Shown in pieces: positions 7,399 to 10,057 of a DNA stretch of 10,057 nt (the first letter of the stretch is position 1; each line of letters begins with the position of its first letter). The translations under genes and the position numbers were made by a program. The stretch is from NCBI GenBank assembly GCA_937996615.1, contig CALKVD010000078.1, forward strand, positions 1-10,057. Reading direction: 5' to 3'. The notes below the pieces were generated by a model. The model did no database searches, was not told where the DNA came from, and was given only the letters and a program-made list of their open reading frames with translations. The stretch comes from an uncultured Rickettsiales bacterium (GTDB taxonomy: Bacteria > Pseudomonadota > Alphaproteobacteria > Rickettsiales > Midichloriaceae).

Positions 7399-7580
7399 GA
7401 TTAGGCAGCGTTCGACATTTAATTATTTTGATGCAATAAGAGGAGCGGAGGATATCTATGTTATACGGCGTATAAAAATTGCCGACAGCTGGTATATAGC
7501 AAATGATGTTTAATAGATTAAATATTTGTTGCTAAATATAAAGAGCCCAATTTAATTGAGCCAGTCGACACTGCCTAGTC
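7399..7580 (+). ncRNA. Candidate structured RNA of about 180 nt (unrecognised)
   Basis: The two ends pair: 7399-7408 with 7571-7580 (10 bp), then after a small internal loop 7412-7416 with 7564-7568 (5 bp), then 7418-7425 with 7553-7560 (8 bp), with a possible three further pairs at 7428-7430 and 7548-7550. The three non-Watson-Crick pairs in the three main helices are all U-G when read as plus-strand RNA, and would be A-C on the other strand, which favours a plus-strand RNA. Inside are a 6-bp hairpin with a GGC loop (7461-7475) and a longer hairpin with TAGCAA (7497-7502) paired to TTGCTA (7529-7534). A purine-rich, apparently unpaired stretch lies at 7435-7451. The size resembles 6S RNA, but I cannot recognise 6S or any other known family, and the branched interior does not look like 6S. 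Alternatives are a palindromic repeat or a gene relic. No clear promoter or T-run terminator frames it. Confidence 0.4.
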
Positions 7581-7697
7581 AAAAGCTTATGATTAATTTA
7601 TTTTATCACTGTAATTTGTCGCATTTGTGGTATAAAATAAAAGCATACGTTGTATTTAATTCAAATTAAAACTTGCAATAAAACTACTAATCAATCA

Positions 7698-7729
7698 TAA
7701 TATACTCTACTTTGTAGTAGAGTATATTA
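7698..7729. repeat. Perfect 14-bp inverted repeat with 4-nt loop upstream of clpP
   Basis: TAATATACTCTACT (7698-7711) and its exact reverse complement (7716-7729) are separated by TTGT. The repeat ends 103 bases before the clpP start and 39 bases before the proposed -35 box. Neither side has the T run expected of a rho-independent terminator, so it may be an operator, an RNA stabilising hairpin or a small dispersed repeat. It is not the CIRCE element, which has 9-bp arms and a 9-nt spacer. Confidence 0.75.
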
Positions 7730-7768
7730 AAAATCAACTCAAACAAAGTTTTTAATAAAAATATATCT

Positions 7769-7797
7769 TTGAGCTATAAAAAGCTAAGATATATAAA
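7769..7797 (+). promoter_or_regulatory. Candidate sigma-70-type promoter of clpP
   Basis: TTGAGC (7769-7774) and TATAAA (7792-7797) are separated by exactly 17 nt, a close match to the housekeeping consensus. A start near 7804 would give a leader of about 29 nt before clpP. The -35 box overlaps one arm of a short inverted repeat (CTCAAA at 7738-7743 with TTTGAG at 7768-7773). Any A/T-rich spacer offers chance matches, but spacing and position are both good here. Confidence 0.5.
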
Positions 7798-7832
7798 TAT
7801 ACTAATACTCTTTAGTTAAGTTTGTTATAGAT

Positions 7833-8438
7833 ATGCCGTTTGTACCTATTGTGATAGAACAGTCAGCTCGTGGAGAGCGAGCATTTGATATATATTCAAG
7901 ATTGCTCAAGGAACGAATAATTTTTCTAAATGGTCCAGTAGATGATAACATGTCAGCATTAATAGTAGCTCAGCTTTTATTTTTAGAAGCAGAAAACCCA
8001 GAGCAAGATATTTCAATGTATATCAATTCCCCGGGAGGAGTAATCACTGCCGGACTCGCTATATATGACACAATGCAATATGTAAAACCTAAAGTTTCTA
8101 CTGTATGTATTGGCCAGGCTTGCTCGATGGGTTCTTTTTTGTTAGCAGCTGGAGAAAATGGCAAGCGCTATGCATTACCAAATGCGAGAGTTATGATCCA
8201 CCAGCCCTTAGGAGGCTTCCACGGTCAAGCAACTGATATAGAAATTCATGCAAAAGAAATTCTAAAAATTAAATCTTTAATGTCGAGACTATATGTCAAA
8301 CATACAGGGCAAGATTTTGAGACAATAACTCGAATGACTGAACGAGATAATTTTATGTCAGCCGAAGAAGCAAAAAATTTTGGTATAATTGATCATGTTA
8401 TTACGCAGAGATGTGAAGCAGAGGATCAAACAAAATAG
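7833..8438 (+). CDS. clpP: ATP-dependent Clp protease proteolytic subunit
   Basis: ClpP forms the tetradecameric barrel that degrades proteins fed to it by ClpX or ClpA in the cytoplasm. The 201-residue sequence carries the triad Ser98 (GQACSMGS), His123 (MIHQP) and Asp172 (TERDNFMSA), with spacing identical to E. coli ClpP, plus the N-terminal block VIEQSARGERAFDIYSRLLK and the conserved YINSPGG turn (63-69). The short run before that block means little or no propeptide. The ATG at 7833 fits the family N-terminus, and the in-frame codons just upstream offer no better start; no Shine-Dalgarno sequence precedes it. clpX follows 93 nt downstream on the same strand, the standard arrangement, so the two products form one protease. 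A good promoter lies directly upstream. Confidence 0.97.
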   Translation: MPFVPIVIEQSARGERAFDIYSRLLKERIIFLNGPVDDNMSALIVAQLLFLEAENPEQDISMYINSPGGVITAGLAIYDTMQYVKPKVSTVCIGQACSMGSFLLAAGENGKRYALPNARVMIHQPLGGFHGQATDIEIHAKEILKIKSLMSRLYVKHTGQDFETITRMTERDNFMSAEEAKNFGIIDHVITQRCEAEDQTK

Positions 8439-8476
8439 AAATTATTATATAAAATAACATAGCGTTTTAGTGATGT

Positions 8477-8506
8477 TTGAGATTAATATGAAAGTGATAT
8501 TATACA
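8477..8506 (+). promoter_or_regulatory. Possible separate promoter for clpX
   Basis: In the 93-nt gap between clpP and clpX, TTGAGA (8477-8482) is followed after 18 nt by TATACA (8501-8506), or after 17 nt by TTATAC. A start near 8513 would leave a leader of about 19 nt. The -35 box matches well, the -10 box only moderately. No terminator is visible after clpP, so read-through transcription is also expected. Confidence 0.3.
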
Positions 8507-8531
8507 ATAACATATACGGTACTAAATATAA

Positions 8532-9815
8532 ATGACTACATCCAGAAATAACCAAAAAGTATTGCGCTGTTCCTTTTGCCACAAAAGCAAAGATGAGGTA
8601 CAAAAATTAATTGCTGGTAGCAATGCATTAATATGTAACGAATGTGTGATTTTATGTGGCGATATATTAAGTGACAAAGCAAAACCCAAACTTCTACAAA
8701 ACCACACAACACTTCTTAAGCCACATGAAATTACTGCAAAACTAGATGAATACATTATAGGTCAAGCTACAGCCAAAAAATTCTTGGCTGTAGCAGTATA
8801 TAACCACTACAAACGTATTCGCACCCCAGATATTGAAGTTGGCAAATCTAATATTTTAATGATTGGTCCAACTGGTTGTGGCAAAACAATGTTGGCTCAA
8901 ACACTAGCAAAAATTCTCGACGTACCTTTTGCGATTGCTGATGCAACTTCTATAACCGAAACGGGATATGTTGGCGAAGATGTTGAAAGCGTTATCCTCA
9001 AACTATTACAAGCAACAAATTTTGATATTGAAAAGACTCAGCAAGGAATTGTTTATATAGACGAAGTAGATAAAATATCTAGAAAATCTGGTGGACCATC
9101 AATGGCGCGTGATATATCTGGAGAAGGTGTTCAACAAGCTTTGCTCAAATTGATCGAAGGTAGCTCAGTATCTGTCTCACCTCATGGCGGAAGACGTCAG
9201 GGTAATCACGAAACAATACAAGTTGATACTACCAGAATTTTGTTTATATGTGGTGGCGCATTTGAAGGTTTAGACAAAATAATTGAGGCTAGAACTAAAA
9301 CTTCTGGCCTTGGATTTGGTGCCAAAATTAATATAGCAGATAAAAATCAAGCTGCAAATGTGATGAGAGAAGTTAGCACCGAAGACCTAGTTAAATATGG
9401 GTTGATTCCAGAGTTCATAGGCCGACTCCCAGTTGTCGCTACCCTAGAACACTTAGACGAAGATTCCTTGGTTGAAATTATGTTCAAACCTCGAAATGCA
9501 ATCGTGAAACAGTATTCAAGATTATTAGAAATAGACGGAGTAGAATTAGAAGTATTAGATTCGGCAGCGAGAGCAATTGCTCAAAATGCAATGAAACGGA
9601 AATCAGGAGCAAGAGCACTTCGTTCCGTTATGGAAGAAATATTACTAGAAGTTATGTTTGAGGTTCCACAACATAAAGACGCTATAAAAGTTGTGGTTGA
9701 TCCGGATTCTGTTGACAAAAAAACTAAACCTAAGATTATTATGGCTAGCGAAAAAACAAATCATGCACCTGTGGCAAAGAAAAAAATAAAACAGGAAGTC
9801 GCTGAAAAAAATTAA
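8532..9815 (+). CDS. clpX: ATP-dependent Clp protease ATP-binding subunit ClpX
   Basis: ClpX is the AAA+ hexamer that recognises, unfolds and threads substrates such as ssrA-tagged proteins into ClpP. The 427 residues open with the zinc-binding domain (Cys13, Cys16, Cys35, Cys38). The AAA+ core shows Walker A GPTGCGKT (112-119), pore loop GYVG (145-148), Walker B ending Asp177-Glu178, the ClpP-docking loop as LGF (260-262, IGF in E. coli), the arginine finger Arg298 in EFIGRLP and sensor-2 Arg361 in GARALRS. All residues needed for ATP hydrolysis and ClpP docking are therefore present. The substrate-selecting RKH loop is altered to RRQ (221-223), and the next residues also differ from the usual PQQEF. 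The C-terminal tail (about 397-427) is lysine-rich and variable. No Shine-Dalgarno sequence precedes the ATG, but the zinc-finger position supports the start. Confidence 0.97.
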   Translation: MTTSRNNQKVLRCSFCHKSKDEVQKLIAGSNALICNECVILCGDILSDKAKPKLLQNHTTLLKPHEITAKLDEYIIGQATAKKFLAVAVYNHYKRIRTPDIEVGKSNILMIGPTGCGKTMLAQTLAKILDVPFAIADATSITETGYVGEDVESVILKLLQATNFDIEKTQQGIVYIDEVDKISRKSGGPSMARDISGEGVQQALLKLIEGSSVSVSPHGGRRQGNHETIQVDTTRILFICGGAFEGLDKIIEARTKTSGLGFGAKINIADKNQAANVMREVSTEDLVKYGLIPEFIGRLPVVATLEHLDEDSLVEIMFKPRNAIVKQYSRLLEIDGVELEVLDSAARAIAQNAMKRKSGARALRSVMEEILLEVMFEVPQHKDAIKVVVDPDSVDKKTKPKIIMASEKTNHAPVAKKKIKQEVAEKN

Positions 9816-9890
9816 TTTCTTTTATTGATCTACCGTCTTAATACAAAATAAAAGAGAAGATAATCAATTGTAACATATCCTGAATAAAAA

Positions 9891-10057
9891 ATGTTTACTT
9901 TTAGCAATAAATATTTGCGTATTGCTTCTATCCTTGTGATTATTTATGCTGGGTATAGTAGCTATCGCAACAACTCAAACTTTGGCATGAATGGTGATGC
10001 TACAAAATCACCAGCAAAATCAGAATCACTCTATTCTATTTCAATAGATAGAGCTAA
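9891..10057 (+). CDS. Membrane-anchored protein of unknown function, 3'-truncated by window edge
   Basis: From an ATG at 9891 an open frame of 55 codons plus two bases runs to the end of the window. The peptide begins with a short basic stretch (NKYLR), then a hydrophobic segment at about residues 10-21 (IASILVIIYAGY), then a polar region rich in Ser, Asn and Lys. This is the pattern of a single-pass inner-membrane protein with its bulk in the periplasm, or of an uncleaved signal sequence. It lies 75 nt after clpX on the same strand, without a visible terminator or Shine-Dalgarno sequence, so it may be transcribed with clpX. I do not recognise the family from the visible part. Confidence 0.6.
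   Translation, partial: MFTFSNKYLRIASILVIIYAGYSSYRNNSNFGMNGDATKSPAKSESLYSISIDRA

Larger units (their letters stand above)
7368..7832. other. 465-bp gap between trmFO and clpP without a conventional gene
   Basis: The gap contains, in order, a candidate structured RNA (7399-7580), an A/T-rich stretch (7581-7697), a perfect 14-bp inverted repeat (7698-7729) and the presumed clpP promoter (7769-7797). Within the A/T-rich stretch, an extended -10-like TGGTATAAA lies at 7628-7636 without a good -35, and an A/T-only palindrome lies at 7655-7670. Two stop-to-stop frames lie over the first part: minus strand 7364-7531 (55 codons plus stop, no ATG, GTG or TTG) and plus strand 7364-7513 (49 codons, one internal TTG). 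I recognise neither peptide. No rho-independent terminator with a T run was found after trmFO. Confidence 0.7.

Noticed and set aside
7411..7417. TTCGACA resembling a tRNA T-loop
   Set aside because: It lacks the flanking T-stem, acceptor stem and CCA context of a tRNA, and it is better explained by the closing helix of the candidate RNA.
7399..7580. Assignment of the structured segment to 6S RNA, SRP RNA or tmRNA
   Set aside because: Length alone fits 6S, but I see no diagnostic sequence of any of these families and the interior appears branched, so no name is given.
7655..7670. A/T-only palindrome TTTAATT-CA-AATTAAA
   Set aside because: The loop is only two bases and the arms are purely A and T, which is expected by chance in such a sequence.
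8522..8755. 77-codon minus-strand frame over the start of clpX
   Set aside because: It is antisense to the ClpX zinc-finger domain; no independent support.
9818..9855. 9-bp inverted repeat after clpX (TCTTTTATT with AATAAAAGA)
   Set aside because: The stem is nearly all A/T, the loop is 20 nt and no T run follows, so it is not a credible terminator.

Overview
The window is a stretch of ordinary bacterial chromosome with low GC content (judged by eye). Its proteins look alphaproteobacterial: XerC, AtpE, ClpP, TrmFO and a two-PDZ DegP all carry alphaproteobacterial versions of their motifs. Low GC, roomy A/T-rich spacers and an isolated atpE suggest a host-associated lineage of the Rickettsiales or Holosporales type, but no single marker here settles the genus. 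No insertion sequence, phage gene, CRISPR array, tRNA or rRNA was seen.

Left part, minus strand (1-1615): the first 19 codons of uppS (undecaprenyl diphosphate synthase, GTG start, cut by the window edge) lie just downstream of degP/htrA, a periplasmic serine protease. A 158-bp divergent spacer then leads to a plus-strand run: an MsbA/ABCB-type half ABC exporter, xerC (chromosome dimer resolution), prs (PRPP synthetase, overlapping xerC by ATGA), a solitary atpE (ATP synthase c subunit) and trmFO (folate-dependent tRNA U54 methylation), ending near 7367.

Middle (7368-7832): a 465-bp gap without a conventional gene is the least ordinary part. It holds a candidate structured RNA of about 180 nt (7399-7580). 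Long interrupted arms close it, and all three non-Watson-Crick pairs in the three main closing helices are U-G on the plus strand. Farther on are a perfect 14-bp inverted repeat with a 4-nt loop (7698-7729) and a good sigma-70-like promoter directly before clpP.

Right part, plus strand (7833-10057): clpP and clpX, the peptidase and unfoldase of one ATP-dependent protease, in the usual order but with a possible separate clpX promoter. A 3'-truncated gene for an unrecognised membrane-anchored protein follows.

Functionally the window mixes protein quality control (DegP in the envelope, ClpXP in the cytoplasm), envelope lipid work (UppS, ABC exporter), nucleotide supply (Prs), energy (AtpE), tRNA modification and chromosome segregation. 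Only prs has a clear Shine-Dalgarno sequence. The strongest such sequence in the window lies inside the candidate RNA, ahead of a five-codon frame.
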